NCBI GenBank assembly: GCA_026415985.1
Contig: JAOAGA010000055.1
Span: 1-12,235 of the forward strand
DNA length: 12,235 nucleotides
From: Pseudomonadota bacterium
Lineage (GTDB): Bacteria; CALINM01
Direction of reading: 5' to 3'
The position numbers and the translations under genes were made by a program. Below, in pieces: positions 1 to 8,695 of the stretch. The notes beneath the pieces were generated by a model. That model saw only the letters and a list, made by a program, of their open reading frames with translations, was not told the DNA's origin and made no database searches. Every line of letters starts with the position of its first letter. Within the stretch, counting starts at the first letter, position 1.

Positions 1-1
1 A

Positions 2-74
2 GCGTCTGTAGCTCAGGGGATAGAGCATCGGCTTCCGAAGCCGAGGGTCGCAGGTTCGAATCCTGCCAGACGCG
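2..74 (+). tRNA. tRNA-Arg (anticodon CCG)
   Basis: The sequence folds as a complete cloverleaf. The acceptor stem is GCGTCTG (2-8) with CAGACGC (67-73), and the discriminator base is G74. The D arm is GCTC/GAGC (11-14 with 23-26). The anticodon stem TCGGC/GCCGA encloses the loop TTCCGAA, which places anticodon CCG at 35-37 and predicts decoding of the Arg codon CGG. The T arm is GCAGG-TTCGAAT-CCTGC (50-66). No 3' CCA is encoded, so it must be added enzymatically. The mature 3' end touches the stop codon of the convergent helicase gene with no gap, and a T run (78-84) follows on the + strand. Only one base lies upstream, so its promoter or any co-transcribed tRNAs are outside the window. Confidence 0.97.
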
Positions 75-1637
75 TTATTTTTTTGCTCTCATTACCTTTC
101 CTTCTTTGCCTTTAACAACAATCTGTTCCAGAAGCCCGATCACCTTTTCAGCAATTTTTTCTTTTACTTCAACAAAGGTAAAGTTATCTTTTATTGTTAT
201 CTTACCTATATCTTCTCCGGTCAAATCAGCCTTTTCTATGAGACTTTTGAAAATATCTTTTGCTGATATGCCATCTTTACTTCCAAGAGTAATAAATAAT
301 CTTTTATATTCGCCCTTTTCTTCCCTTAGGGGTTTTGCGGGACTGCTTAAGCCTTCTTTCAGAATAAATGAAGCGGATAATATCTCCCCTAAGCTATATT
401 CCCCTAACATATCTTCAAAATAACCAGCCAGATCTTTTATAAGTTTTTTTTCTTTTTTAATGGTATCTTCAATAGATTTAACAAAAGACTCCTTTTTGAT
501 TTCTATAAGCTCTGATAACTCAGGTGGAGCTTCTTTTTTAAGCTTGCTTTTTGTAAGACGTTCTATCTGTCTCAGTCTTTCGTATTCCCTCGGCGTTACT
601 AATGTTATAGCGACTCCTGATTTTCCGGCCCTTCCTGTCCTTCCGATTCTATGGATATAACTTTCTGGGTTTTGGGGTATACTAAAATTAATTACATGGG
701 TAACATCAGAAATATCAAGCCCTCTTGCTGCAACATCGGTAGCGACAAGTATATTTATTTTTTTTGTCTTGAACTTTTCCATAACCCGTTCTCTCTGAGC
801 CTGACTATAATCTCCGTGTATCGCTTCTGCCTGATAGCCTCTGTTTTTTAATGTATATGCCACTTCATCAGTTTCTTTTTTGGTATGACAAAAAATTAAA
901 ACAAGACCATCTGACTCATTATCAAGAATTCTTGAGAGGACATCCATCTTGTCTTGTTCTTTAACCTCATAAAAGATTTGTTTAATGGTAGGGACTATTA
1001 TGTTTTTGGAACTTAAAGTAACCTTTTCATAATCTTTTATGTATTTATCTGCCATTTTAAGTATCTGCGGGGGCATAGTGGCAGAGAAGAGATATCGTTT
1101 AGCACCTTCCGGGACAGTTTTTAGAATAGTTTCAATATCTTCCTGAAATCCCATGTCAAGCATCTCATCTGCCTCATCCAAAACAAGAAAGGATACCTTT
1201 GAGAAGTTGAGTGTTCTTCTGTTAATATGATCTATTACTCTCCCCGGTGTTCCGACTATTATATGAAACCCCTTTTTTAAAGCTGATATCTGCTTTTCTA
1301 TGGGATGTCCGCCATATATAGGTATGGAAAATACCCCAACCTTTCTCCCGATCTTGTTAAGCTCCTGAGCAACCTGAATGCAAAGCTCCCTTGTCGGGAC
1401 AAGTATAAGTGCGTTTGGGTAAGACTTCTTATCAATCTTTTCTACAATTGGCAATCCAAAGGCAAGAGTCTTTCCCGTGCCTGTTGGTGCCTGTGCTATC
1501 AGGTTTTTCTCTTTTAGAATTATCGGTATTGACAGATGTTGAACAGGAGTCGGTTCTTCAAATCCTAAAGACTCAACAACCCTTAAAATTTTTCCGGATA
1601 ATCCCAATTCTTTAAAACTAAGTTTTTCTTCGTTCAT
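75..1637 (-). CDS. DEAD-box ATP-dependent RNA helicase, CsdA/DeaD-DbpA type
   Basis: This 520-aa protein is an ATP-dependent RNA helicase, expected to remodel structured RNA in the cytoplasm, most likely in ribosome assembly or low-temperature mRNA handling. The family motifs appear in order: Q motif near residues 26-33, Walker A APTGTGKT (50-57), PTREL (81-85), TPGR (130-133), DEAD (154-157), SAT (185-187), ARGLDIS (304-310) and HRIGRTGR (329-336). After a charged linker (about 360-440), residues about 444-517 (starting YKRLFITLG) resemble the DbpA/CsdA C-terminal RNA-binding domain. That domain supports the CsdA/DbpA subgroup rather than RhlE. The ATG is preceded by GAAGGA four bases upstream. 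The exact ortholog (deaD, dbpA or another) cannot be settled by eye, so no symbol is given. A -10 and weak -35 lie in the divergent gap. Confidence 0.95.
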   Translation of the reverse strand: MNEEKLSFKELGLSGKILRVVESLGFEEPTPVQHLSIPIILKEKNLIAQAPTGTGKTLAFGLPIVEKIDKKSYPNALILVPTRELCIQVAQELNKIGRKVGVFSIPIYGGHPIEKQISALKKGFHIIVGTPGRVIDHINRRTLNFSKVSFLVLDEADEMLDMGFQEDIETILKTVPEGAKRYLFSATMPPQILKMADKYIKDYEKVTLSSKNIIVPTIKQIFYEVKEQDKMDVLSRILDNESDGLVLIFCHTKKETDEVAYTLKNRGYQAEAIHGDYSQAQRERVMEKFKTKKINILVATDVAARGLDISDVTHVINFSIPQNPESYIHRIGRTGRAGKSGVAITLVTPREYERLRQIERLTKSKLKKEAPPELSELIEIKKESFVKSIEDTIKKEKKLIKDLAGYFEDMLGEYSLGEILSASFILKEGLSSPAKPLREEKGEYKRLFITLGSKDGISAKDIFKSLIEKADLTGEDIGKITIKDNFTFVEVKEKIAEKVIGLLEQIVVKGKEGKVMRAKK

Positions 1638-1665
1638 TTTTTCCTTCTTTCTTTTTTATTTATTT

Positions 1666-1694
1666 ATTATAATTTTACTCTAATGACAAGGCAA
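1666..1694 (-). promoter_or_regulatory. Candidate helicase promoter
   Basis: Reading the minus strand, TATAAT (forward 1666-1671) lies 17 bp from TTGCCT (forward 1689-1694), a 4/6 match to the -35 consensus. This puts the start site roughly 20-25 bases before the helicase ATG, leaving room for the GAAGGA ribosome binding site. The -35 falls inside the start of the divergent small gene. Seen by inspection only. Confidence 0.5.
1668..1673 (+). promoter_or_regulatory. Candidate -10 element for the small zinc-ribbon gene
   Basis: A perfect TATAAT on the plus strand ends nine bases before the ATG at 1683. It overlaps the minus-strand TATAAT, forming the palindrome ATTATAAT (1666-1673). Transcription would start around 1680, giving an mRNA with almost no leader. 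The -35 position (1645-1650, TTCTTT) matches consensus poorly, which lowers confidence. Confidence 0.4.
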
Positions 1695-1895
1695 AAGACA
1701 TGCAAAACCTGTGGAAATACCTTTATTAAAGAACAAATTACTGCAGATAATTATATCATAACGATTAACAGATGTAAATGTGGTTGGAAATTAATTGACG
1801 TAAAAGATCAGGATGGCAAGAGTCTGAAGGACCTGATAGACAAAGGCATTCTTGAAAAGATGATAAAGTCAAAGGCAAGCAACCTGAAGATTTAA
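1683..1895 (+). CDS. Small four-cysteine putative zinc-ribbon protein
   Basis: This 70-aa protein matches no family I can name. It has two cysteine knuckle-like pairs: CKTCG (C7, C10) and CKCG (C31, C33), separated by 20 residues with beta-prone sequence. That is consistent with binding one zinc ion in a ribbon fold. The rest (about 34-70) is Lys/Asp-rich and probably helical at the end. There is no signal peptide or membrane segment, so it should be cytoplasmic. No Shine-Dalgarno sequence precedes the ATG; the upstream bases are AATTTTACTCTA. No upstream in-frame ATG, GTG or TTG is apparent close by, and the TATAAT ten bases upstream suggests a leaderless mRNA. It diverges from the helicase and converges on the PstS-like gene 10 bp away. 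A nucleic-acid role is possible but unsupported beyond the cysteines. Confidence 0.7.
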   Translation: MTRQKTCKTCGNTFIKEQITADNYIITINRCKCGWKLIDVKDQDGKSLKDLIDKGILEKMIKSKASNLKI

Positions 1896-1905
1896 AGCTC
1901 ATTTA

Positions 1906-2676
1906 TCAGTCTTTAATATATTTATATCCTTCTTTTTGAATAAAATTTATAAGCATACTGACCACCTTACTTGGCTCACCGACCGTTATAAGTATTATCG
2001 GTGCAGATATGATTTCAGGTGCTGTGATTGGCTTTGCTTTAATTGAAGTTATTGATGCAGACGAGACTACACTAATAGCACGGGGATCACTGGCAACAAT
2101 ATTAATTATTGAGTTGACAGTGCTTGCCTGCACCGCACTATCAACGGGGTTTTCGTTATTAAGAATCTGTTTTTTAACCTCGTTTTTTGTGCCTTCAGTT
2201 AATGTCCCCCAGATAACGTGTATGGGAAGATCATTACCGCCCACTTCTTTCCAGTTTTTGATCTTTCCAAGAAATATTGATTTAAGTTGTTCCTTAGAGA
2301 GTTTTTTTACAGGATTATCAATATTTACTATAACAGAATACTCTGTTGATTTATGAATTATATGTGTTTTAAATTGATTTTTATTTTTTAGGAAAACGTT
2401 CTCCTTTTCGAGTTCCTCGATGAGTTCCTTTAATGAATGTGCGGTTGATGCGACCTCAAAACTGCCTTTATCTAATTCTATGAGAGCCTTTTTCGAACCT
2501 ATGGGCAGTAGAGTTAGTTTTATACCTGTTTCCTTTTCGAAAGATGGTTTTATAGGCTCTAAGACCGTATTAATTGAGGTACTTCCTCCGACTATTTTTA
2601 ACTCTTTTGCAAATATTTCGTTACTTAATGTAATTATAAAAAAACAACCAAGAATAAGCTTACTAAATAAATTCAA
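1906..2676 (-). CDS. Exported PstS-like phosphate-binding (PBP-like) protein
   Basis: This is a 256-aa periplasmic substrate-binding protein of the PstS type. Residues 1-23 form a signal peptide (Lys6, hydrophobic core, cleavage likely after IFA-23). C11 lies within the hydrophobic core rather than in a convincing lipobox. Family hallmarks are the N-terminal GGSTSI (30-35), which resembles the oxyanion-binding loop after strand 1, and a segment from LSKEQLKSIFLGKIKNW (126-142) through GGNDLPIHV that is typical of PstS-like domains. The start is TTG, supported by GAGGAGG four bases upstream and by an in-frame TGA just before it. There are no pstC, pstA or pstB genes beside it, so it may be a solitary sensor or scavenger, or it may serve a transporter encoded elsewhere. 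The ligand is inferred; tungstate or another oxyanion cannot be excluded. Confidence 0.85.
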   Translation of the reverse strand: MNLFSKLILGCFFIITLSNEIFAKELKIVGGSTSINTVLEPIKPSFEKETGIKLTLLPIGSKKALIELDKGSFEVASTAHSLKELIEELEKENVFLKNKNQFKTHIIHKSTEYSVIVNIDNPVKKLSKEQLKSIFLGKIKNWKEVGGNDLPIHVIWGTLTEGTKNEVKKQILNNENPVDSAVQASTVNSIINIVASDPRAISVVSSASITSIKAKPITAPEIISAPIILITVGEPSKVVSMLINFIQKEGYKYIKD

Positions 2677-2706
2677 CGATCCTCCTCAATTTTAAAGTAT
2701 ATGGAG

Positions 2707-2734
2707 ATTATATAAGATTTTATATTCTATTCAA
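2707..2734 (-). promoter_or_regulatory. Candidate promoter for the PstS-like gene
   Basis: On the minus strand TTGAAT (forward 2729-2734) and TATAAT (forward 2707-2712) are separated by 16 bp. The -10 is perfect and the -35 matches 4/6. The predicted start site is near 2700, giving a leader of about 24 bases that contains the GAGGAGG ribosome binding site. No obvious PHO-box-like repeat was noticed. Confidence 0.55.
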
Positions 2735-2777
2735 GCTTTTAAAAAACATTTCCTCGTGTCAAAAACTTCAATGGAAA

Positions 2778-2786
2778 TGGTATAAA
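2778..2786 (+). promoter_or_regulatory. Candidate extended -10 promoter for ilvC operon
   Basis: TGG-TATAAA (2778-2786) fits an extended -10 element (TGn followed by a 5/6 match to TATAAT). It would start transcription near 2793, leaving a leader of about 147 bases. The -35 region is poor. TATAAC at 2836-2841 is an alternative with an equally weak -35. The 263-bp gap between the PstS-like start and ilvC contains no recognisable T-box, leader peptide rich in Leu/Ile/Val, or attenuator hairpin. Confidence 0.35.
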
Positions 2787-2915
2787 GATTCTCTACAATT
2801 TTGCATGAAAAACAGAAAAATTAAACCTTTTAGGATATAACGAAAAATCTGACTTCAAAGGCTTAGAAGGTAAATAATCTTTACTTTAATCAATATTTTT
2901 TAGTAAACTAACTGA

Positions 2916-3950
<1,035 letters not shown>

Positions 3951-4607
3951 GTGGTTAAAAAAAAACGTGAAAATCAGATAATAGCAGTTGAGGGCATTAA
4001 AATAGCGATAATAACGCTTTTTTTTGCTCTCTTCTTCTTTCTCTATAAAATCTATACGGTTTCAGCGATATTACTGATTTTTTTTATATTTAATCTATTT
4101 TTTTTTAGAAATCCTAAAAGAATCGCTCCTGAAGGCAATCAGATAGTCTCTCCTGCAGATGGTGAGGTCATACTTATTAAAGACGTTTATGAAGAGAAAT
4201 TTTTAAAAAAAGAAGTTACAAAAATCAGTATTTTTATGTCAATTTTTAATGTGCATTTAAACAGGGCGCCCTATGACGGAGAGGTTATAAAAATCCAATA
4301 CGAAAAAGGCAGGTTCTTTTCTGCCGATTTAGACAAAGCTACCGATGAAAATGAAAAAAATTACATCCTTATAAACACCCCCGAAGGTAGAGAGATACTC
4401 TTTGTTCAGGTTGCAGGTTTAATAGCAAGAAGAATAATCTGCGATATTAAAAAGGGAGATTATATCAAAAAGGGTGATATTGTAGGTCTTATCTGCTACG
4501 GTTCAAGATTAGATGTTTTTTTACCCAAAAATTCTGAAATCAGGGTAAAATTAAAAGATAGAGTAAAAGCAGGTGAATCTATTTTAGGGATATTAAAGAA
4601 TGAATAA
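3951..4607 (+). CDS. psd: Phosphatidylserine decarboxylase (short, pyruvoyl type)
   Basis: Psd is an inner-membrane enzyme that decarboxylates phosphatidylserine to phosphatidylethanolamine using a pyruvoyl group made by self-cleavage. This 218-aa protein belongs to the short form. Two hydrophobic segments near residues 17-33 and 36-52 anchor it. SPADG (67-71), VHLNRAPYDG (101-110) and the YGSR motif (183-186) follow; cleavage is expected between G184 and S185, with D70 and H102 as plausible partners in processing. It starts with GTG immediately after the ilvC stop (TAG-GTG), with GAAGG five bases upstream inside the end of ilvC. It overlaps pssA by eight bases, so the substrate-making and substrate-using enzymes are translationally coupled. 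The first 160 bases hold several 8-9 base A or T runs. Confidence 0.95.
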   Translation: MVKKKRENQIIAVEGIKIAIITLFFALFFFLYKIYTVSAILLIFFIFNLFFFRNPKRIAPEGNQIVSPADGEVILIKDVYEEKFLKKEVTKISIFMSIFNVHLNRAPYDGEVIKIQYEKGRFFSADLDKATDENEKNYILINTPEGREILFVQVAGLIARRIICDIKKGDYIKKGDIVGLICYGSRLDVFLPKNSEIRVKLKDRVKAGESILGILKNE

Positions 4608-5346
4608 TTTTGATAAAAAATATCAGAAAGACAGCATAAAGAAGGGAGTTTATATTCTCCCTAACCTTTTGACATCCGCAAGTCTCATGTCCGGATTTTA
4701 TGCCATAGTTTCTGTCTGGAATGAAAACTTTGTTTACGCAGCCTATGCAATCATAATATCGGCTATTTTTGACATGCTTGACGGAAGAATCGCAAGAATG
4801 ATGGGAGCAGCGTCAAGATTTGGTGTTGAATATGATTCCCTCGCAGATCTGGTCGCCTTCGGTGTTGCCCCTTCATTGCTTATATATGCATGGGCTTTAA
4901 GACCCTACGGGCGTATCGGGTGGATGGCAGGTTTTCTTTATCTTATTTGTGGTGCCTTAAGGTTAGCGAGGTTCAATGTTCAGATTAATACCGTAGAAAG
5001 CAGGAAATTTAATGGCCTTCCCATTCCGGGTGCTGCGCTTGTTATATCTTCCGCAGTAATTTTTTATTACGAGCTTGCGGGTGAAGGGCAAACGTTAAAG
5101 GAGTACTTCGTCCTGTTATTAACCTTTGCACTTGCCTTCCTTATGATAAGCACGATTAAGTACCATAGTTTCAAAGATTTAGACCCCATTAAAAGGAAAC
5201 CCTTTTCTGCCCTGACTTTTGCAATATTAGTATTTATATTGATAATAGCAAAACATGAAGTTTTCTTGTTTCTGATATTCTTTGCTTACTCAATGTCGGG
5301 CCCTGTCTTTTATTTAATTGAAAAAAGAAAGAAAGTAAGGAGCTAA
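4600..5346 (+). CDS. pssA: CDP-diacylglycerol-serine O-phosphatidyltransferase
   Basis: PssA makes phosphatidylserine from CDP-diacylglycerol and L-serine in the membrane, feeding Psd encoded just upstream. The CDP-alcohol phosphotransferase signature DG-x2-AR-x8-G-x3-D-x3-D is intact: D61, G62, A65, R66, G75, D79 and D83. The rest is dominated by hydrophobic stretches, consistent with a polytopic membrane protein; the tail EKRKKVRS is basic and probably cytoplasmic. The 248-aa length suits the Bacillus-type (type II) PssA rather than the E. coli phospholipase-D-like enzyme. The ATG overlaps the psd end by eight bases (ATGAATAA). The first 20 residues are polar and precede the PNLLTSASL segment typical of this family. 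Confidence 0.95.
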   Translation: MNNFDKKYQKDSIKKGVYILPNLLTSASLMSGFYAIVSVWNENFVYAAYAIIISAIFDMLDGRIARMMGAASRFGVEYDSLADLVAFGVAPSLLIYAWALRPYGRIGWMAGFLYLICGALRLARFNVQINTVESRKFNGLPIPGAALVISSAVIFYYELAGEGQTLKEYFVLLLTFALAFLMISTIKYHSFKDLDPIKRKPFSALTFAILVFILIIAKHEVFLFLIFFAYSMSGPVFYLIEKRKKVRS

Positions 5347-5348
5347 AA

Positions 5349-6887
5349 ATGGAGTATGTCAAGATATTTGATACAACATTGAGAGATGGAGAGCAGGCAG
5401 CGGGCGCATCTATGAATATTGAAGAAAAGCTAAGGATTGCCCTTCAGTTAGAAAAATTAGGCGTTGATATAATAGAGGCGGGGTTTCCTGCTGCATCGGA
5501 AGGAGATTTTGAAGCTGTAAAAAATATTGCTAAAAATATCGTAAAATCAGAGGTGGCAGGACTTGCAAGAGCTACAGAAGATGACATTACAAAGGCATGG
5601 GAAGCGGTAAAGTATGCCAATAAACCAAGAATTCACACCTTTTTAGCCACTTCTGACATTCATTTAAAATATAAGCTTAAGATTGACAGGGCTGAGGCAT
5701 TAAAAAGGGCTGTCTGGGCGGTTAAGTTCGCAAAAAAGTTTACCGATAACGTGGAGTTTTCAGCAGAAGATGCCTGCAGGACCAATATTGATTTTCTCTG
5801 TGAAGTTGTTGAAGCGGTCATATCTGCAGGTGCAACGACAGTTAATATTCCAGATACGGTTGGGTATATTACCCCACAGGAGTTCTATGAGATTATAAAA
5901 ACCTTAAAAAATAAAGTAAAAAATATAAATAAGGCAGTTATATCAGTTCATTGTCATAATGATTTAGGACTTGCGGTAGCAAACTCCCTTTCTGCCATAC
6001 TCGCAGGGGCGAGACAGGTTGAGTGCACCATTAATGGCATTGGTGAGCGGGCGGGAAACGCGGCTATGGAAGAGATTGTTATGTCATTAAAAACGAGAAA
6101 AGATTTCTTTAATTTCAATACAAAAATTAATACAAAACATATTTACAGAACAAGTAAGCTGGTATCTCAGATAACCGGTATGATAGTTCAACCCAATAAA
6201 GCCATTGTTGGTGCCAATGCCTTTGCCCATGAGTCCGGCATTCATCAGGATGGTGTTTTAAAAGAAAGACTTACCTATGAGATTATGACACCTGAATCCG
6301 TAGGTATTCCTCAGAGTCTCCTTGTTTTAGGAAAACTTTCCGGAAGACATGCCTTTAAAAAGCGTGTGGAAGAGATGGGCTATGAGCTTACCGAAGAGCA
6401 ATTAAACAAGGCATTCAAAAGATTTAAGGAGCTCTGCGATCAGAAAAAGCATTTATACGACGAGGATATTGATGCAATAATCTCACAGGAGATACTAAAT
6501 CTTCCGGAAAAGTTCAAGTTTGTTTTCCTGAATGTTGTTTCCGGAAACAGAACCACGCCTTGTGCTACCGTAGAAATTGAGGAAGATGGCAAAATTATAA
6601 AAGAAGCTACCTTTGGAAATGGTCCCGTCGATGCGGTTTTTAACGCCATAAAGAGGATTACAAAAACCAAGAGTAAGCTCCTGAGCTTTGTTATCTCAGC
6701 AATAACCACAGGGACAGATGCTCAGGGAGAGGTAACTGTCAAATTAGAGCAGGGGGGGAAACAGGTTCTTGGAAAGGGAGTTGACCCCGATGTGCTTGTT
6801 GCCAGCGCAAAGGCTTACATTAACGCTTTAAATAAGCTTGAGCTTAAAAAAGACCTGATAAAGGTTAACAGGGAAGACTTACCTTAA
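5349..6887 (+). CDS. leuA: 2-isopropylmalate synthase
   Basis: LeuA condenses acetyl-CoA with 2-oxoisovalerate, the committed step to leucine. The 512-aa length includes the C-terminal regulatory domain. The HMGL-like TIM barrel shows [10 protein letters not shown] (7-16) with R12 and D13, [15 protein letters not shown] (96-110), HCHND (201-205) and GIGERAGN (230-237). The linker contains ESGIHQDG (295-302), and the leucine-binding dimer domain shows [12 protein letters not shown] (423-434) and GTDAQGEV (455-462), so feedback inhibition by leucine is expected from the family. The usual DGEQSPG or DGEQAPG is DGEQAAG here. The [13 protein letters not shown] block and the leuCD genes downstream favour IPM synthase over citramalate synthase. 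AAGGAG (5337-5342) lies six bases before the ATG, inside the pssA end. Tandem TAA TAA stops end the gene. Confidence 0.96.
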   Translation: MEYVKIFDTTLRDGEQAAGASMNIEEKLRIALQLEKLGVDIIEAGFPAASEGDFEAVKNIAKNIVKSEVAGLARATEDDITKAWEAVKYANKPRIHTFLATSDIHLKYKLKIDRAEALKRAVWAVKFAKKFTDNVEFSAEDACRTNIDFLCEVVEAVISAGATTVNIPDTVGYITPQEFYEIIKTLKNKVKNINKAVISVHCHNDLGLAVANSLSAILAGARQVECTINGIGERAGNAAMEEIVMSLKTRKDFFNFNTKINTKHIYRTSKLVSQITGMIVQPNKAIVGANAFAHESGIHQDGVLKERLTYEIMTPESVGIPQSLLVLGKLSGRHAFKKRVEEMGYELTEEQLNKAFKRFKELCDQKKHLYDEDIDAIISQEILNLPEKFKFVFLNVVSGNRTTPCATVEIEEDGKIIKEATFGNGPVDAVFNAIKRITKTKSKLLSFVISAITTGTDAQGEVTVKLEQGGKQVLGKGVDPDVLVASAKAYINALNKLELKKDLIKVNREDLP

Positions 6888-6924
6888 TAAAGCAGATAAA
6901 AAATTTTTTTGAGGTGTATAAAAT

Positions 6925-8199
6925 ATGGGGATGACCATTACAGAAAAGATTTTGGCAGATCATGCAGGGAAAAAAGAGGTTGTCGCAGGTGAGCTGATAA
7001 TGGCTAAGGTTGATTTATGCCTTGCCAACGATGTAACCGCACCGATTGCCATAAAGGAGTTTGAGAAAACAGGATTAAACAAGGTTTTTGATAACGAACG
7101 GATTGCCCTTGTTCCGGACCATTTTACACCTAATAAAGATATTAATTCAGCGGAACAGGCAAAGCTTTTAAGAGATTTTGCCAGAAAATATAATATCAAG
7201 CATTATTTTGAAGTTGGTGAGATGGGGGTTGAACACGCCCTTTTACCGGAGAAAGGTATTGTTTTGCCCGGAGATCTTGTAATCGGTGCGGATAGTCATA
7301 CCTGTACTTATGGGGCTTTGGGTGCCTTTGCAACCGGTGTTGGCAGTTCTGATATTGCAGCATGCTATATGACCGGCGAGGCATGGTTTAAAGTCCCGGA
7401 AAGTATGAAGTTTGTTATAAAAGGTAAAAAAAGACCCTTTGTTTACGGAAAGGACATAATTTTATATATTATTGGCAGGATAGGTGTAGATGGTGCACTT
7501 TACAGGGCAATGGAGTTTACCGGCGAGGCTATTAAAGATTTGTCTATGGATAGCAGATTTTCCATAACCAATATGGCTATTGAGGCAGGCGGGAAAAATG
7601 GCATCATACCTGCTGATGAAGTTACTATCAGTTATGTGAAGGAAAGGGCTACGAGAGATTTTAAGATCTATCAGAGCGACAAAGACGCAAAATATGTTTT
7701 CGAGATGGAGATTGATCTGAAGGATGTAGAGCCACAGGTTGCCTTCCCACATTTACCTGAGAATACAAGACCCGTTTCCATGGCAGGTAATGTAACAATA
7801 GATCAGGTAGTTATAGGTTCCTGCACAAACGGAAGAATGGAAGATATGAGAGTAGCAGCGAAAATTTTAAAGGGTAGAAAAGTTGCCCCCTATGTCAGGT
7901 TAATCATAATACCCGCTACACAGCAAATTTACAGGGATTGCATAAAAGAAGGGCTTACTGAAATATTTTTAGATGCAGGAGCAGCGGTTTCAACGCCAAC
8001 CTGCGGTCCCTGTTTGGGTGGTCATATGGGTATTCTGGCAAAGGGAGAAAGGGCAATTGCCACTACAAATCGTAATTTTGTAGGCAGAATGGGACATCCT
8101 GAAAGCGAGGTCTATCTTTCCAATCCAGCGGTTGCTGCTGCATCGGCGGTCTTGGGAAGAATAGGCAGTCCAGAAGAACTTGGTATAAAGGGGGAATAA
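6925..8199 (+). CDS. leuC: 3-isopropylmalate dehydratase, large subunit
   Basis: LeuC is the [4Fe-4S] catalytic subunit that, with LeuD, isomerises 2-isopropylmalate to 3-isopropylmalate. The three cluster ligands are visible as C300 in GSCTNGR and C360/C363 in [30 protein letters not shown] (121-140) is the aconitase-family substrate and cofactor region. The 424-aa length fits the shorter LeuC/HacA class, whose members often start [10 protein letters not shown]; homoaconitase activity therefore cannot be fully excluded, but leuA context favours leucine synthesis. The start at 6925 has GAGGTG eight bases upstream; the ATG two codons later is less well spaced. It follows leuA after 37 bp and is separated from leuD by one base. 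Confidence 0.95.
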   Translation: MGMTITEKILADHAGKKEVVAGELIMAKVDLCLANDVTAPIAIKEFEKTGLNKVFDNERIALVPDHFTPNKDINSAEQAKLLRDFARKYNIKHYFEVGEMGVEHALLPEKGIVLPGDLVIGADSHTCTYGALGAFATGVGSSDIAACYMTGEAWFKVPESMKFVIKGKKRPFVYGKDIILYIIGRIGVDGALYRAMEFTGEAIKDLSMDSRFSITNMAIEAGGKNGIIPADEVTISYVKERATRDFKIYQSDKDAKYVFEMEIDLKDVEPQVAFPHLPENTRPVSMAGNVTIDQVVIGSCTNGRMEDMRVAAKILKGRKVAPYVRLIIIPATQQIYRDCIKEGLTEIFLDAGAAVSTPTCGPCLGGHMGILAKGERAIATTNRNFVGRMGHPESEVYLSNPAVAAASAVLGRIGSPEELGIKGE

Positions 8200-8200
8200 G

Positions 8201-8695
8201 ATGATTCTTAACGGGAGAGCCTTTAAATACGGAGATGATATAAACACTGATTTAATAATACCCGCCCGCTATCTCAATACTTCTGATCCAAAGGAGCTTG
8301 CAAAGCATTGTATGGAGGATGAAGACCCCGATTTTCCGAAAAAGGTAAAAGAAGGTGATTTTATTGTTGCAGGGAAAAACTTTGGTTGCGGAAGTAGCAG
8401 AGAACATGCACCGATATCTATAAAGGCAAGTGGTGTTTCTGCGGTAATAGCAAAAAGTTTTGCAAGAATTTTCTATCGGAATGCCTTTAATATGGGACTT
8501 TTAATCTTGGAATGTAACGAAGCCGATGAGATTAAAACCGGTGATGAGCTTCTGGTTGACACGGATAAGGGAGAGATTTTAAACAAAACTCAGGGAAAAA
8601 CCTATAAAATAATGCCCGTTCCGGAGTTTATGGTCGAACTTTTAAAGGCAGGCGGACTCATAGAGTTTATGAAAAAAAGGAGTACCAATAAGTGA
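8201..8695 (+). CDS. leuD: 3-isopropylmalate dehydratase, small subunit
   Basis: LeuD supplies the swivelling substrate-recognition domain that pairs with LeuC. The 164-aa length is the compact form. The family signatures are [16 protein letters not shown] (11-26) and [14 protein letters not shown] (58-71), the second being the loop that helps recognise substrate. The ATG begins one base after the leuC stop, with the G-rich stretch at the leuC end serving as the ribosome binding site, so equal production of the two subunits is likely. The stop TGA overlaps the GTG start of the next gene. leuB, which makes the next enzyme of the pathway, does not follow. Confidence 0.96.
   Translation: MILNGRAFKYGDDINTDLIIPARYLNTSDPKELAKHCMEDEDPDFPKKVKEGDFIVAGKNFGCGSSREHAPISIKASGVSAVIAKSFARIFYRNAFNMGLLILECNEADEIKTGDELLVDTDKGEILNKTQGKTYKIMPVPEFMVELLKAGGLIEFMKKRSTNK

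Noticed and set aside
2805-2840. Possible 11-codon leader peptide before ilvC (MKNRKIKPFRI)
   Set aside because: No ribosome binding site, no run of Leu/Val/Ile codons and no following hairpin or terminator.
5349-6887. leuA as a citramalate or homocitrate synthase
   Set aside because: The SDIHLKYKL block, the leucine-type regulatory domain and adjacent leuCD favour isopropylmalate synthase, although substrate choice cannot be proved by eye.
6888-6924. A/T run pair before leuC (AAAAAATTTTTTT) as a terminator
   Set aside because: There is no GC stem or loop; it is simply low-complexity spacer in a co-directional operon with a ribosome binding site right after it.
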